DNA of 64,000 nucleotides from Ailurus styani (lineage: Eukaryota > Chordata > Mammalia > Carnivora > Ailuridae), in contig LNAC01000378.1 of assembly GCA_002007465.1 (NCBI GenBank), forward strand, positions 1,027,007-1,091,006, given 5' to 3'. The translations under genes and the position numbers were made by a program. The notes beneath the pieces are model-generated. The model saw only the letters and a program-made list of their open reading frames with translations. It did not search any database and had not been told where the DNA came from. Shown piece after piece: positions 14,254-26,050 of this stretch; the stretch's first letter is position 1; each line of letters begins with the position of its first letter.

Positions 14254-14960
14254 AAACAAACAAAACTTTGGACCAAAATCCCTGTTCAAAGAAACAAACA
14301 AAAAAGTGGAACCTTTTCTGTCATAACTACCCAAGGACTACTAAAAGGAAAAATTGTGTTACCTTTTTTTAAATTTCCTGTTTAAGTTCCCCTTCCATAA
14401 TTTTTATGTTCTTGTGAGGGAAAAAAAGTAAAACCTGTTTAATCTTATTTGACTTTATGACATTGCTTTCAATAAGCAAATGTTAAGTGTGTTAAGACTT
14501 GACTTGTGTACTAGTGTTGTAATTTTTCAAGTTAAAAGTGTCCCTAAAGGCCACTTCCTATATCTGATTTTTCCCAGTAAATGAGGCAAAGCAATTCTAA
14601 GATCTTCCACAAACATCTAGCCATCTAAAATGGAGAGGTGAATCCTTCTGCCTATATAAACAAGCTAGCTATTAGAGGGTGGTCGGGGTATGCTACTCGT
14701 AGGATTTCAGAGTGTCTTCAAACTGAAATCTCAAATGTTCTCAGTATGAAAAACCTGAGATCAGATGCTTATGTAAGGAAAGTGCTATTCACCCAGTAAA
14801 CCCAAAAAAAACAAATGGATAATGCTGGCCATATTTTGCCTTTCTGACATTTCCTTGGGAATCTACAAGAACCTCCCCTTTCCCCTCCCCCAATAAGACC
14901 ATTTAAGTGTGTGTTAAGCAACTACAGAATACTAAATAAAAAGTTTGGCCAAAACCAACC
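14254..14960 (+). other. RBMX: RBMX proximal 3'UTR
   Basis: Begins with an A/C-rich run after the TAA and contains no repeat. AATAAA at 14935-14940 would place cleavage near 14955-14965. Longer transcripts may use later signals. Confidence 0.7.
14935..14940 (+). terminator. RBMX: Proximal poly(A) signal of RBMX
   Basis: AATAAA in ACTAAATAAAAAGTTTGG, about 680 nt after the stop, with a GT-rich stretch near 14975-14995. Confidence 0.6.
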
Positions 14961-16070
14961 ATGAAGCTGCAAACGGTGCTTGCTCTTACTGTTTCAAATT
15001 TTTGCAACTCTGTAGTGTCTCACTTTTAAGGAACAGCTTGATTGCAAAGGAGAAAATAGATAAGCAATGAAGTTATCTCCAACTTCTCAAAGGCTTATGA
15101 CTTCTAAAAAGTGAATCTATCAGCATTCCACATCAGATTTAAAGCATCAAATGCCTGTGAAACAGCAAAGATGGTAAGCAAAGCAAACTAGTTTTTCCGT
15201 CTAAGTCGAGATTGAACACTTACCTTCCTCATAGTACAGTGAGACATACTGTACCTCATGGCAATGGAAATGCTTTCTAGATTTAAAAAAAAACTTTTGG
15301 AAAAGCAAAGTTTTCGATAGCATATTAGAAGTCCTCCAAATTCAACACATGGATTTTTTTTTTTAAAGCATGTATAACAGTTAAAGGCCTTAATACAGCT
15401 GTTGTTTACCAATGGCGATCTGGGGCTTGGGAGGGGGTGTCTTTTTTTTTTTCTTCTTTTTTTAAGTATTTTTGATGAAGACCTTTAAACATGCTTCATA
15501 CGTTTTAACATTTTTCAAAATAGCCTTTTAGTCAATACAGGAAATGGCTTAAGTTTGGGGTCCCAATCTCTGCCCCTGTAAGCCATTGCAAACTTGACAT
15601 TTAGTTGGATGCCTGACTTGTTTTTAGTTCTATGGAACTACACTGTATGGAGAAAATCTATTGCAAGTGGTCTTTAAAAAGCAAAACCTGAGGCAGCATG
15701 ACCCAGGTCCAGCCATGAAGTTGAAAAAGATGCTCTTGAATATAGTAAACTTGAAGACCTCCAACTAAAATCCTTACACTGCACTTATTCCTTCAAATAA
15801 GTTTTGTCCGTTCAACTTATGGATTTAACATGGCAGTGCACCATTGGAACAGAATGAGAATCCATAAGCCATGCGACTTAACCATTTTAAGCCATTCCAG
15901 TCCATTCCAAGCCAGTGAATCTACCACCACTTTGAGAATTAGTAGAACATGAAATAACGTTAAGCTGCAAGTCTGAACTTGCCTTTTCTTTCTGGAAAAG
16001 AGCAGTTACAGGCAAGTTTTGAAGATTTTCCTTTAAGAGCGATAACTAGTTACATATTTAATTTTTACAG

Positions 16071-16153
16071 GTTGAGGATTTTGCTCATTTTGGTTGGAGT
16101 GCTGATTTATTCACAGTAGATAAAGCTGGCAGCAAGAGAAATCAAATGCTAAG
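16071..16153 (+). other. Candidate non-coding exon downstream of the RBMX stop
   Basis: The acceptor TTTAATTTTTACAG ends at 16070 and the consensus donor AAG|GTAAGT follows 16153, giving an 83-nt exon. It lies in the repeat-free tract and lacks a long open frame. Confidence 0.45.
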
Positions 16154-16921
16154 GTAAGTTTCAAAAGCTGTGGCTCTTATAGGTGTAAGTAATAACAGCT
16201 TTTTCACTTTGCATACCTGTGATATTTGTTTCTTTGTGAAGGGGCTATACTCTTGGATTGGCTAAGGTGCTGTAATGTGTAACACCTGCTATGTTAACAT
16301 TAGCATGTAGGGCAAAGTCATTTTAAACAGGTATATTTCCATTAGTGGTGCAGTCAAGCAGTACTAGCGTTTTTTCCTATATTCTGGTCTGTACTTTGCA
16401 ACGGAGTTACTTACCCTGTAACTGGAAGTTTGTACCTCTGAAGTTCCTTTATTATTTATTTTTGAATGTATAAAGCTTGCGAATATAGTCCCCATAAGCA
16501 GTGGTTGATTGGAGCTGCACACTTCCGTGTTTTGGTATGTGAACAAGCTTGGCTTGCATGAGGTTTAAACTTGCTCCCATGCCTTTTTATAAGAGGATAC
16601 CCTTTTTATTAATGGTGCCGCCTCAGTCACAGTACAAATTGACTAAAATGGAGAACAGATGCCACTGCTTCTCAGTTCCCTCTTGGGAGTAGCAGTGTTA
16701 CTGGTGTAATGACGACCTAGTCATACTCAATATTATCGAAGTGATAACAGGAATTGTTAATGAGTATTTTTGGTTGCATTTTAGAGCTTGCAGTTTAAAG
16801 CAAATGTTTTTGTTGCCAGTTAAAGCCCTAAAAAAGTGTATTTAAAGAATGGGTAAGAGGGGGGAGTAATTTCCAGTATAAAAGTATCTTGTGATCTGAT
16901 CACATGCTTTTCATTTTACAG

Positions 16922-17145
16922 AGTTGTTGAAGCAGAAGAATGCTGATTGTCGATAAGGCACAACAGTTGCATAAGCAGTACTCATCAGAATTGGTTTGGT
17001 GCAGGCAATAGATTCTTGCCTTCGAGGGTTCCTGTGGATCTAAGGAAGGAAGGCATCAGTGTTGGTTAGCACTTAACTAGGGAGTGGAAGTTACTTTAAA
17101 AAAAAAAGTAATTGGCCAGATAAAGGGGAGCAGTTAAGGAAATTG
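16922..17145 (+). other. Candidate second downstream exon
   Basis: A possible branch site CTGAT and the acceptor CTTTTCATTTTACAG end at 16921. The next consensus donor is TTG|GTAAGT at 17145/17146. It could equally be a terminal exon. Confidence 0.3.
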
Positions 17146-18168
17146 GTAAGTGGTGGTAGTGAGTTCTTGTGGTTCTTTATGTGGATTTTACAGCTTTGGC
17201 TTTCATTTTGTTAAAGTCCTAGGGGACAACTCTGCAATTTAGAACGTTCTCATTATTGCTGACTGTCAGAAAGCTGAAGTAGAAAAATGAAAGGCATGAG
17301 TGGTAACTCTTTATCCAGTAAACTGACTTCAGCAAGTGGAACATTTGGTGTAGTTTATCCAGAAGTGGGGCTCGGTCGTAAAACAAAGGAGTAGCGTCTG
17401 GAAACTAAAGTAACTGGAAACAGCTGAAATGATTGAAAGCACACTTGAAAAACTGGAAACAAAATTGGGCCACTTGGCTCTTTTTAAGTGTACTGTTTGT
17501 AAGTCTGCTTTACCCCACCACCTGTCTTGGAAACAAACCAGGCATGTTGGAGACTAAAGCCGATAGTATATAAAGCTAATAATGTTCTCAAAGGGACTGG
17601 ATTTGAGTCGTTGGGTTAGAAGAACTAACTACAAAAACTTCTGAGATTTTCTTTTTCATAGTAAAATCAGTGCTATATCATGTTTAGTCTTTGCAGTTGT
17701 GAGAAATAGTCCAAAAATTGTAACCCTCATCGGATAGGCTCCTCTAATCACAGACCATGATGAGGGTATTGACCAAATTTAAGTAGCTGGTGCACTTAAC
17801 ATAGCTGTCTTCCTCAGTTCTCCTGTAATGTGAACTACTTGGGATTATGCTTCTCATCACTTTTTGACTCTGGAGAATTTATTTAGATCTCTTGAAAATA
17901 GGATAGAACATAGGAATTCATCATAGTAAACATGAATACTAAATTCAAATTAAGCATACTTAAATGACCATTCAGCTGTTTGGCAAATAGTTTACTGACC
18001 CAGCAGACTTATTCCCCCATTGGAAAAAGATTCCGTCTTGATTCTTCCGGCTTTATACTGGTTGTAAAACAATGATAAAGAATGTTTTGTTTAACTGGTA
18101 GTTGAATATAGAACTTAGATATTATAGATCACTTTTCTCTTTTTGGAATGTTTTGTATTCGAAACTTA

Positions 18169-18174
18169 ATAAAA
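18169..18174 (+). terminator. Candidate distal poly(A) signal
   Basis: AATAAA in CTTAATAAAACTGAACC, followed by a T-rich stretch at about 18186-18220. Confidence 0.35.
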
Positions 18175-19124
18175 CTGAACCATGCATTTTTTTGGCCCCT
18201 GGGTTCTTTTTATTTTTTGTAATAAGGAGTACAGGCTTTTCAATATGCTCTAAACAGGCCCCCTCCCCTAAACTACTACTCATGCACTTATGGCACTTTT
18301 GAGTGGTTGCCATGGAACATAGTCACCAAGGTGGCCTCTTTTGTGACTAGCTTCAGGTGAGGTATCAAGGTAATTGAGGTGGGAGATGTGACATCAAAGA
18401 ACTAGAAGTTGAAAGACCAAGGATGTACCCTTGGTGCTTCTGGTTAACTCTTGAAGGAAAACCGGTCCATTTTAGCACAATTTAGTAGTGAATCCCAATT
18501 CAGGCCTTCAGCAGTGCTGTTAACCCAGCGCCATAGGATTAACACGCTTCTGTATTGATAACTGTTCTCTGCTGCTGTGGGCTGTTGTATGTACATCTGA
18601 CTCTTGGTATACTGTTAAAACTAGAAGTTTAGTGACCTTTTCCTTTATTCAAAGGAGGATAACCCATGGATTGGCCTGCGGGGCCTTGGTGGAGCCTCTG
18701 CTTCCACGGGAGTTTGGGGCCTGAGTGAGTTTGAGCATTGGAAGAGGTGGTGGAGAAAGGCACTGATTGGCTAGGAGGTCCTGTAGAAGGTGAAGCTGAG
18801 TTGGATTGGTTGGTGTGTTCATCTGACAGGTTTAGATTTGTGACGCGGCCATACAACTAGGGCAGCCTCCATTTTATGGGTCCCCATTATATGCGTATGC
18901 GTTAAATTCACCTGCACCTAAAACTTGTATTTTGCTTATATAGCCAGTTGAGAAGTAATCACATAGGAAAGTAATGTCTGTTAGGATGGCAGAACAAAGC
19001 CCTAAGTACTGTCCTGTAGATAAATTTCTTAGCTCCATACCAATTACTCTAGAAAAACCGGTCCTTCCCATGAATTAAGTTGAACACATCAGTGTGCTTC
19101 CCTAAAAACACCTATGTCAGCTCA

Positions 19125-19130
19125 ATAAAG
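19125..19130 (+). terminator. Candidate most distal poly(A) signal
   Basis: AATAAA in CAGCTCAATAAAGTATG, about 190 bases before the first SINE that ends the repeat-free tract. Confidence 0.3.
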
Positions 19131-19320
19131 TATGATTTTGAAGATGAATGTAAAACTTTGTTTGAATCGGTGTACTGTGAAATTTGGCAAAACATGTATT
19201 GTCAAAGATAACATTGCTATCTCCCAAGCAGAGTTACACTGTGACTCTTAAGACACTTGCCTGTTGAGGAGCATCTAAGTGCAGTCATAAAAGTGGAGAC
19301 TTGCAAAAGGCTTTTGTTTA

Positions 19321-19517
19321 TTTTTTAAAGATTTTTTTTTAAAGATTTTATTTATTTGACACAGATTACAAGTAGGCAGAGAGGAAGGCAGAGAGACAGA
19401 GGAGGAAGCAGGCTCCCTGCTGAGCAGAGAGCCCGATGCAGGCCTCGATCCCAGGACCTTGAGATCATGACCTGAGCCGAAGGCAGAGGCTTAACCCACT
19501 GAGCCACCCAGGTACCC
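19321..19517 (-). mobile_element. CAN-SINE
   Basis: First SINE after the repeat-free RBMX 3' tract; ends GAGCCACCCAGGTACCC. Confidence 0.93.
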
Positions 19518-19559
19518 AACATTGACCTGGTTTCTATTGTTGCAAGGTAGATCTGCACA

Positions 19560-20270
19560 TTTTAGGATTTCATAGGAGTTAAATCTTAGATCTACGTACT
19601 TTGTGTGTCTAGCTGTGTTGGGCATGTTTTTGAGATTCATCTATGTTGTATAAGTTCATTTTTGGAGCAGAGAATTTCAGTATATACAGTTCATCTGTTT
19701 TGATGGACATCTGGACTTCTAGTTTTGGACTATTATGAATAATGTTGCTATGAATATTGTCCAAGTCGTGGGCATATAGTTCCACTTCTTTTTTCTTTTT
19801 TAAAGATTTATTTATTTGACAGAGAGAGACATTACAAGTTACTAGGCAGAGAGACAGGGAGAGGAGGAAGCAGGCTCCTTGTTGAGCAGAGAGCCCGATG
19901 GCAGGCCTCGATCCCAGGACGCTGAGATCATGACCTAGGCCGAAAGCAGAGGCTTTAACCCACTGAGCCACCCAGGCGCCCTATAGTTCCACTTCTTTTG
20001 GATAAAATTTGGAGTGGAATTGATGAGATAATAGGATGGACCGTACATGTTTAATTTTTAAACTGCTGAATAGTGTTGCAGGAGTGTACCATTTTATGCC
20101 CTCCTAGCAATTTTCGAGTGTTCTGGTTGCTTTCCAGCATTGGCTACTGTTGATCTGTTTCATTTTACCCATTTTAGTGGGTGGGTGGGGTGGTATCACA
20201 TTGAGACTTAGATTTGCATTTTCCTGATGACTAATGCTGAGCACTTTTTAAAAAATGAACTTCATTTTGG
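19560..20270 (-). mobile_element. L1 3' fragment split by a SINE
   Basis: Antisense L1: TTGAGATTCATCTATGTTGT, TATGAATAATGTTGCTATGA, TTAGATTTGCATTTTCCTGATGA. Confidence 0.75.
19790..19980 (-). mobile_element. CAN-SINE inside L1
   Basis: Target duplication ATAGTTCCACTTCTTTT. Confidence 0.94.
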
Positions 20271-20271
20271 G

Positions 20272-20468
20272 ATTTTTTTTTTAAAGATTTTATTCATTTA
20301 TTTCACAGAGAGATCACAAGTAGGCAGAGAGGCAGGCAGAGAGAGAGAGAGGAGGAAACAGGCTCCCCGCTGAGCAGGGAGCCCGATGCGGGCCTCGATC
20401 CCAGGATGCCGAGATCATGACCTGAGCTGAAGGCAGAGGCCTCAACCCACTGAGCCACCCAGGCGCCC
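20272..20468 (-). mobile_element. CAN-SINE, TTTCACAGAG-tail group
   Basis: TTTATTTCACAGAGAGATCAC near the tail; target duplication TTTTGGGAT. Confidence 0.92.
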
Positions 20469-20853
20469 TTTTTTGGGATGATTTTTAAATTTACTGAAAA
20501 GTTGCAAAGACAGCATAAAGCTCCTATATATCCTACACTCAGTTTGCCCTAATTTTATTCTCTTATGTAGTTAGGGTGTATTTGTTAAAATTAAGAGATT
20601 AACATTGGTATATATATTACAAGTAGTTTTAACTTTGTTAGGTCTATAGTTCATTTTGAATTGATTTTTTTGGTAAGAGTTGAAATTTTTGTAAAATAAG
20701 GATATCCATTCTAGTATGTATTGAAAAGACTGCTCTTCATTGAATTACTACCTCCATGTCTTTGTAGCAACCATTACTGTACATTTTCATTAATGTGTCT
20801 GATCTTGATTATTGTAGCTCTGTATTGTAAGCTGTCTAAAGATACTAATTATT
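20469..20853 (-). mobile_element. Old L1-like segment
   Basis: TGAAAAGTTGCAAAGACAGC and CTTGATTATTGTAGCTCTGTA are typical of antisense L1-derived sequence; borders uncertain. Confidence 0.45.
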
Positions 20854-21053
20854 CTTTTTTTTTTAAAGATTTTATTTATTCATTTGACATAGAGAGATTA
20901 CAAGTAGGCAGAGAGGCAGGCAGAGAGAGGAGAGAGGAGGAAGCAGGCTCCCTGCCGAGCAGAGAGCCCGATGTGGGCCTCGATCCCAGGACCCTGGGAT
21001 CATGACCTGAGCCGAAGGCAGCGGCTTTAACCCACTGAGCCACCCAGGCGCCC
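20854..21053 (-). mobile_element. CAN-SINE, ATGAAT-tail group
   Basis: Target duplication ATACTAATTATTCTTTTT; CAGCGGC marker present. Confidence 0.94.
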
Positions 21054-21067
21054 AATACTAATTATTC

Positions 21068-21232
21068 TTTTTAAAAGATTTTATTTAAGAGAGAGTGAGC
21101 CAGAGACAGGGCACAAGCCTGATGCCAGGAGAGGGAGGCTGAGGGAGAAGCAGGACTTCCTGCTCCGGGATCATGGGATCATGACCTGAGCCGAAGGCAG
21201 ACACTTAACAGACTGAGCCACCCAGGCGCCCC
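21068..21232 (-). mobile_element. CAN-SINE, older form, at the same site
   Basis: It ends GAGCCACCCAGGCGCCCC followed by AAAAGATACTAATT, a third copy of the target sequence, so two insertions hit the same site. Confidence 0.9.
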
Positions 21233-21930
21233 AAAAGATACTAATTTTTTAAAAGTTCTTTTTTCTGTGGAATGTGTTTTTTTTTCCAAAGTTACTGTTG
21301 CTGGGTTTTTATTTTACTTGAGAATCCCTCTTCCATGTTTAGAGGCTTTCTTAAGTGGGAATTTTTGGTCTTGTGCTCATGGTTGTAATCGATGAACTTG
21401 TTTGTAAGCTCTGAGGGCTCTTCACCTCTGAGCTTCACTGTGGGGGCTGTTTGTTTCCCTGATAATCAGTGACTTTAGGTTTTCCCTCTTGGGGTAGTCA
21501 GATTCCTCAAGGAAATCCTGGCAACATTCCTGCCTTTGAGGGTCTAGGGTGTATTTACTGGTTTAAGATGTGAGGTTGGGGGTGGTGGTGTGTGTGTGTG
21601 TGTGCGCGCACGCATGCTGATGGGCCTGTGTGCCCACACTCGTACTGTGCTGCCTCCTATAGTGGCTTCAGTGCCGCCTTAATGTAACCCACTTCCAGCT
21701 GGTTTGGCACCACTGTTCTTTGTCTAAACATGGTGATGAGGTGGAGAAGTCTCAGTCTAGAGTAATGTTGTGGGAGGGGAAAAAAAGGATACCGATAGAA
21801 ATTTCTTCTCTGGCCTCTCTCCTGGCTGTGGTGTCTACCCCTATTCCATTTTAGGCCACTCTCGCCTGACCTCCACCCTTGCCGAAGACTCACCTTGTCT
21901 AGTCTCTAGGTGTTCCTCAGTTTTATCTAG
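21233..21930. other. No gene recognised
   Basis: Includes a (GT)n/(CG) alternating run at about 21583-21614. Frames are short and without domains. Confidence 0.45.
21583..21614. repeat. (GT)n-(GC)n alternating tract
   Basis: GTGTGTGTGTGTGCGCGCACGCATG, alternating purine-pyrimidine. Confidence 0.9.
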
Positions 21931-21934
21931 ACTA

Positions 21935-22110
21935 TCTTGAGTTCAGATTCAACCTCCAGCATTACCAGTTGTGTGACCTGAGGCAATTTACTTAACCTCT
22001 TCTTGTTTCCTCCCTGTTAAATGGGGAGAAGAGTGTGTGTCTCCTAGCATGGGGCATCTCGGAGCATGAGGGCTAAGTGAGTTAATAGTCCCTGGCACGT
22101 GGGGAATGCT
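21935..22110 (+). mobile_element. MIR element
   Basis: GTTGTGTGACCTGAGGCAAT, TTAACCTCTTCTTG, TAAATGGGGAGAAG, GAGTTAATAGTCCCTGGCAC follow the MIR core in order. Confidence 0.75.
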
Positions 22111-22393
22111 GCATAAGAAGATTTCATCATCTGTCCGTTTTCCTCTTGTGTGTCATCTTCAGGGCTGGAATTGGGGGAAGGAGCCCAGCACCTTATGTTA
22201 GAATTTCATCGAGGACTGGAAGTCCCAATTATAAGCCAGGGTTCTTCCTTTTTTCCCCTGAGTCATAGTCCTCAGTTTTTTTGGTACATTATGGTGATTA
22301 ATCCATACAGGGCCCTTCTCATTTCATTTTCACATTTTTAATTCTCATTCCCATTTGCCATTTTCCCCTCCCCAGTGGCAACCATCCTTTTTC

Positions 22394-22545
22394 TAAAAAA
22401 GAAAAAAAGAGAGGAGAGCAGGAGCATGGGGAGAGAGGGAGAAGCAGACTCCCCGCTGAGAAGGGAGCCTGACATAGGCCTCAATCCAGGACCCTGAGAT
22501 CATGACTGGAGCCAAAGGCAGACAAATGAGTGACCCAGGCCCTCC
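22394..22545 (-). mobile_element. Older CAN-SINE
   Basis: Decayed antisense copy flanked by CCCAGTGGCAACCATCCTTT / CCCAGTGGCAACCATTCTTT. Confidence 0.85.
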
Positions 22546-22561
22546 CCCAGTGGCAACCATT

Positions 22562-22906
22562 CTTTTTTTTTTTTTTAAGATTTTATTTATTTAGGGGCAT
22601 CTGGGTGGGTCAGTGGTTAAGCCTCTGCCTTCGGTTCAGGTCATGATCTCATGGTTCTGGGATCGAGTCCCACATCGGGCTCTCTGCTCAGCAGGGAGCC
22701 TGCTCCCCCCTCTCTCTGCCTGCCTGTGATCTCTCTGTCAAATAAATAAAATCTTTTTAAAAAAAGATTTTATTTATTTGACAGATTACAAGTAGGCAGA
22801 GACCTTGCTGAGCAGAGAGCCCGATGCGGGGCTCCATTCCAGGACCCTGAGATCATGACCTGAGCTGAAGGCAGAGGCTTTAACCCACTGAGCCACCCAG
22901 GCGCCC
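22562..22906 (-). mobile_element. CAN-SINE interrupted by a sense SINE
   Basis: Tail at 22562-22593, body from 22764. Outer target duplication CAGTGGCAACCATTCT, a reuse of the site hit by the previous element. Confidence 0.92.
22594..22763 (+). mobile_element. CAN-SINE nested in the tail of another SINE
   Basis: GGGGCATCTGGGTGGGTCAG head; flanked by AGATTTTATTTATTT on both sides. Confidence 0.93.
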
Positions 22907-23004
22907 CAGTGGCAACCATTCTAAGGCATTTAATGTATAATGTGTTTTATGTGCACATATTTTGAATCTACTGAAATGCTGTATCATGTTAAATATCTCC
23001 TGTT

Positions 23005-23193
23005 TTTTTTTAAAGATTTTATTTATTTAGTTGACACAGATCAGATCACAAGTAGGCAGAGAGGCAGACAGAGAGAGGAGGAAGCAGGCTCCCTGCTGAG
23101 CAGAGAGCCCCATGTGGGCCTCGATCCCAGGACCCTGAGATCATGACCTGAGCCGAAAGCAGAGGCTTTAACCCACTGAGCCACCCAGGCACC
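23005..23193 (-). mobile_element. CAN-SINE
   Basis: Target duplication CTCCTGTTT; a full young copy. Confidence 0.94.
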
Positions 23194-23400
23194 CCCTCCT
23201 GTTTCTTGTAACTTACCGTGTTTTGAAGGTTTAGCCATGTTGCCAATACACATCTAGTTCGTTGCTTCTAACTATAGTGTTGAGAGGTGCGCATCCCCGT
23301 ATTTTGCGTATCCACTCCAGTTTGGTGTGGACGCGGTTTCTTGCTGGGTTGTAGTGTGCACCTGGCTGCCTGGGGCATGCTGTGATTTGACCCTAGTTAT
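23194..23400 (-). mobile_element. Short old L1 piece
   Basis: AAGGTTTAGCCATGTTGCCA resembles antisense L1 3' sequence; partial. Confidence 0.35.
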
Positions 23401-24139
23401 GGAACTCTAGTGGTGGGTGCACGGGGTTGTGGTGGCTCTGAAGGAAAAGAGCACCCCCTTTCGAGGAGTGGGCCCCATGTGAGGTTATCACAGGGTTTTT
23501 AAGCAGAGGCAGGCTTATTTCTAGGCTTTGCAGGGCAGTCTGCTTCAGCTGGCAAAAGGAAATTCAGAATGACCTGGAGGTTAAAGATTGTGCGTTTCAT
23601 CTGGGTCGGAACAGAAGTGTCCAGCAGGGTCTCATTCCTTACCTATCCCTGCCCTTTCGCAGGAGAACCTTGATTAGCCTGTACTCAACTGTCATTATTT
23701 GGCACCCTGTACAGTTGACATTCACTACTATCAGCCCTGTAACTATATGAGAGCTAAGTAATGGAAGCTCTTTGAGTCTTGACTGTGATTGGAGGAGACC
23801 GTTAATGGACTTGAGCTTGTAATTTTTTTTTCTTTGTAAGCATTCAGGTGAACTCAAACCACCTAATACACTTCACTCTTTGTGGTCACCTTACTGGTAC
23901 AAGGGTTAAGTACAGCACGCTTTTGGGCTCTCAAAGCATGTGCTTCAGTTAGCACTTCTGATTCGTTGCGATGTTCCTATGTGCCGTGGATTACTATCCT
24001 AGTTCCCATTAGCCAGGAACACTGCACTCAAGCCCAAAGGCATGAACAAACTGATCCTCAGATCCTGTTCTTGTGGGTTCATCTCCAGTTGTCTCTCCGG
24101 GGTCTATCTCTAGGTCAATTCAGTATTTGGGTCCAATCA
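23401..24139. other. No gene or clear repeat recognised
   Basis: Moderate GC; frames up to 95 codons without domain signal. Confidence 0.4.
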
Positions 24140-24950
24140 GAAGAGAAACCAGAGTCATTTGAACAGTGAGGGTTTGATGTATAGATTTAATATGGGTGGG
24201 GAAGATGAGGGATTACTAGGTAAAGAAAACTTTTAAGATTCGACAGAGGGCACAAGCAGGGGGAGCAACAGGCAGAGGGAGAAGAGGGGCTCCCCGACAC
24301 AGGGCTCGACCCCAGGGTACCGGGATCGTGACCTGAGCCGAAGGCGGACATTTAACTGACCACCCAAGCACCCCAGTAAAGAGAACTCTTAAGAATAAAA
24401 GAATACCAGATAGAATACTAGAATGACAGAAATAACAAGGTGTAATGTATATAATAGTCACTAAGTAGGCCAGCATTGAGTACTCAGGAAGACCTCCCTC
24501 ACCCCTGCCAAAGGCAGTGATAGACCCAAGGAAGGGCCCTGCCACCAGTCCAGGGCTGAAATCCAGACAAGGTTGGAGAGGTGTGGCTGTGGTTAGACAA
24601 GTCACTGTGGTCCCCCTTCCCTACCTGCAGAAACTACTAGAACTATTCTCTAGGGTACCGGAGAAGGTGGTTCCTAGGGAGGGAGGTCTCACCAGAGGTA
24701 CAGGGCTACAAAACGGACTGGGAGGCACGGGGAAGCTGCTCCGCCCAGACAACCTCTGGAACACAGGAAGGGCCTGAGGCTAGAGAAGCCGCCCTCCCTG
24801 CAGGAGCGAGGCCTGGAGGAATTGGCTAGGCTAAAGCAGCACATCCTGTGGGAGCCTGCCAAACAAGCGTACCTGAACCCGGAAGCAAAACCCTTTCTCT
24901 CCCTGCAGTGTCTTTGATGCCTATTATTGATAAAACCTAACGTGCTATAG
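24140..24950 (+). repeat. Ancient repeat, copy 1 (related to 55560-56200)
   Basis: Shares the order TCCAATCAGAAGAGAAACCAGA, later a GGAAGCAAAACCC-type segment and GATAAAA, with the 55.6-56.2 kb segment. Family not named. Confidence 0.5.
24231..24374 (-). mobile_element. Older CAN-SINE
   Basis: Decayed antisense copy; target duplication GTAAAGAAAACTTTTAAG / GTAAAGAGAACTCTTAAG. Confidence 0.8.
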
Positions 24951-24964
24951 AGAAAGACCTTTTA

Positions 24965-25790
24965 GTTTTCATCCCCAGCTCCTGAAATAGCTCTGGAGGA
25001 ATAAAGGTTAAAGGTGCATCTTTTGTTCTGCTTGGGTTTTGTCCCCAGTTCCTGAAATAGCTCTAGTGTGATAAAGGTGAAAAGAATGTCTTTTGTTTGT
25101 GCCTAACTAGCCCCTTTCAGCCACACCCAGGTTTATGTTAATTAAATTTACTTTTGGAAAGTCCCTAAGGGTGGGGGCTGGTTGCCTGAGGAACTGACCA
25201 CGTGATTGTAGGGGATTAGAACTTTCAGCCCACCTCCTTGACCTCTGGGAAGGGAGAGGAGTGGAGGATGAGCCAAGCACCAGTGGCCAATGATTTAATC
25301 AGTCTTACCTACGTAATAAAACCTTCACAAAACATCCAACCAAGGGGATCTGGAGAGCCTCCTGGTGGGTGAACACCCTGCTGGGGAGGTGATATTCCCC
25401 TGCTGGAGGGGGCACGGATGCCCCCGTCCCTTCCCCAAAGCTTGCCCTATGCATCTCTTCAATTGGGCTGTTCCTGAGTTGTGTCCTGTATGTTAAGTGG
25501 TTAATCGTGAGTACAGCTTTTTTCCTGAGTTCTACCAGCTGTTCTAGAAAAGTATCAAACCCGGGGAAGGGGTGGCAGGAATCTCTGATTTATAGACAAG
25601 TTTAGGAGGCCCAGACTTGTCATTGGCATTTTAAGCGAGGCAGTCTTGTGGGACGGAGCCCCGTAGAAGCTAACTCCAGGTAGATAGAATTGAATTGCAG
25701 GACCCCTGGCTGTTGCCAGAAAATACATCAATGTGGGGGAAAACCCACATTTGGTGGCCAGAGGTATTGAAAGTAGATAAGAAACAAGTT
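24965..25790 (+). mobile_element. LTR-like segment with internal duplication
   Basis: About 0.8 kb with an AATAAAACCTTCACAAAA polyadenylation-type region and a C/G-rich 3' half. A unit of about 67 bp is duplicated (CCTGAAATAGCTCT at about 24985 and 25053). It looks like a solo LTR; family not determined. Confidence 0.5.
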
Positions 25791-25858
25791 TTCCTTTTAT
25801 GTACTGTTACACACCAACCAGCAAAGGGAAGATATTTAAGGGGTTCAGGTTTATTTTC

Positions 25859-26050
25859 TTTTTTTAAAGACTACTTATTCGAGAGAGCGAGAAAGAGTGT
25901 GTGTGAGCAGGAAGAGGGACAAAGGGAAAGGGAGAGAGAATCCTGAAGCTGACTCCACGCTGCGCACGGAACCCACCCTGGGGCTTGATGTCAGACCTGA
26001 GCTGAAATCAAGAGTCTGAGGCTTGACTGACTGAGCCACCCAGGAGCCCC
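25859..26050 (-). mobile_element. CAN-SINE, older form
   Basis: Ends GACTGAGCCACCCAGGAGCCCC; target CAGGTTTATTTTC / CAGATTCATTTTC. Confidence 0.88.

Larger units (their letters stand above)
14961..19320 (+). other. SINE-free tract downstream of RBMX, probably extended or alternative 3' end
   Basis: No CAN-SINE, L1 or LTR was recognised over 4.3 kb, although elsewhere a SINE occurs about every 700 bases. No long open frame is present. It contains a candidate internal exon at 16071-16153, a second acceptor before 16922 and poly(A) signals near 18170 and 19126. From memory, the human RBMX locus also extends several kb beyond the stop. Transcription is inferred, not shown. Confidence 0.5.
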
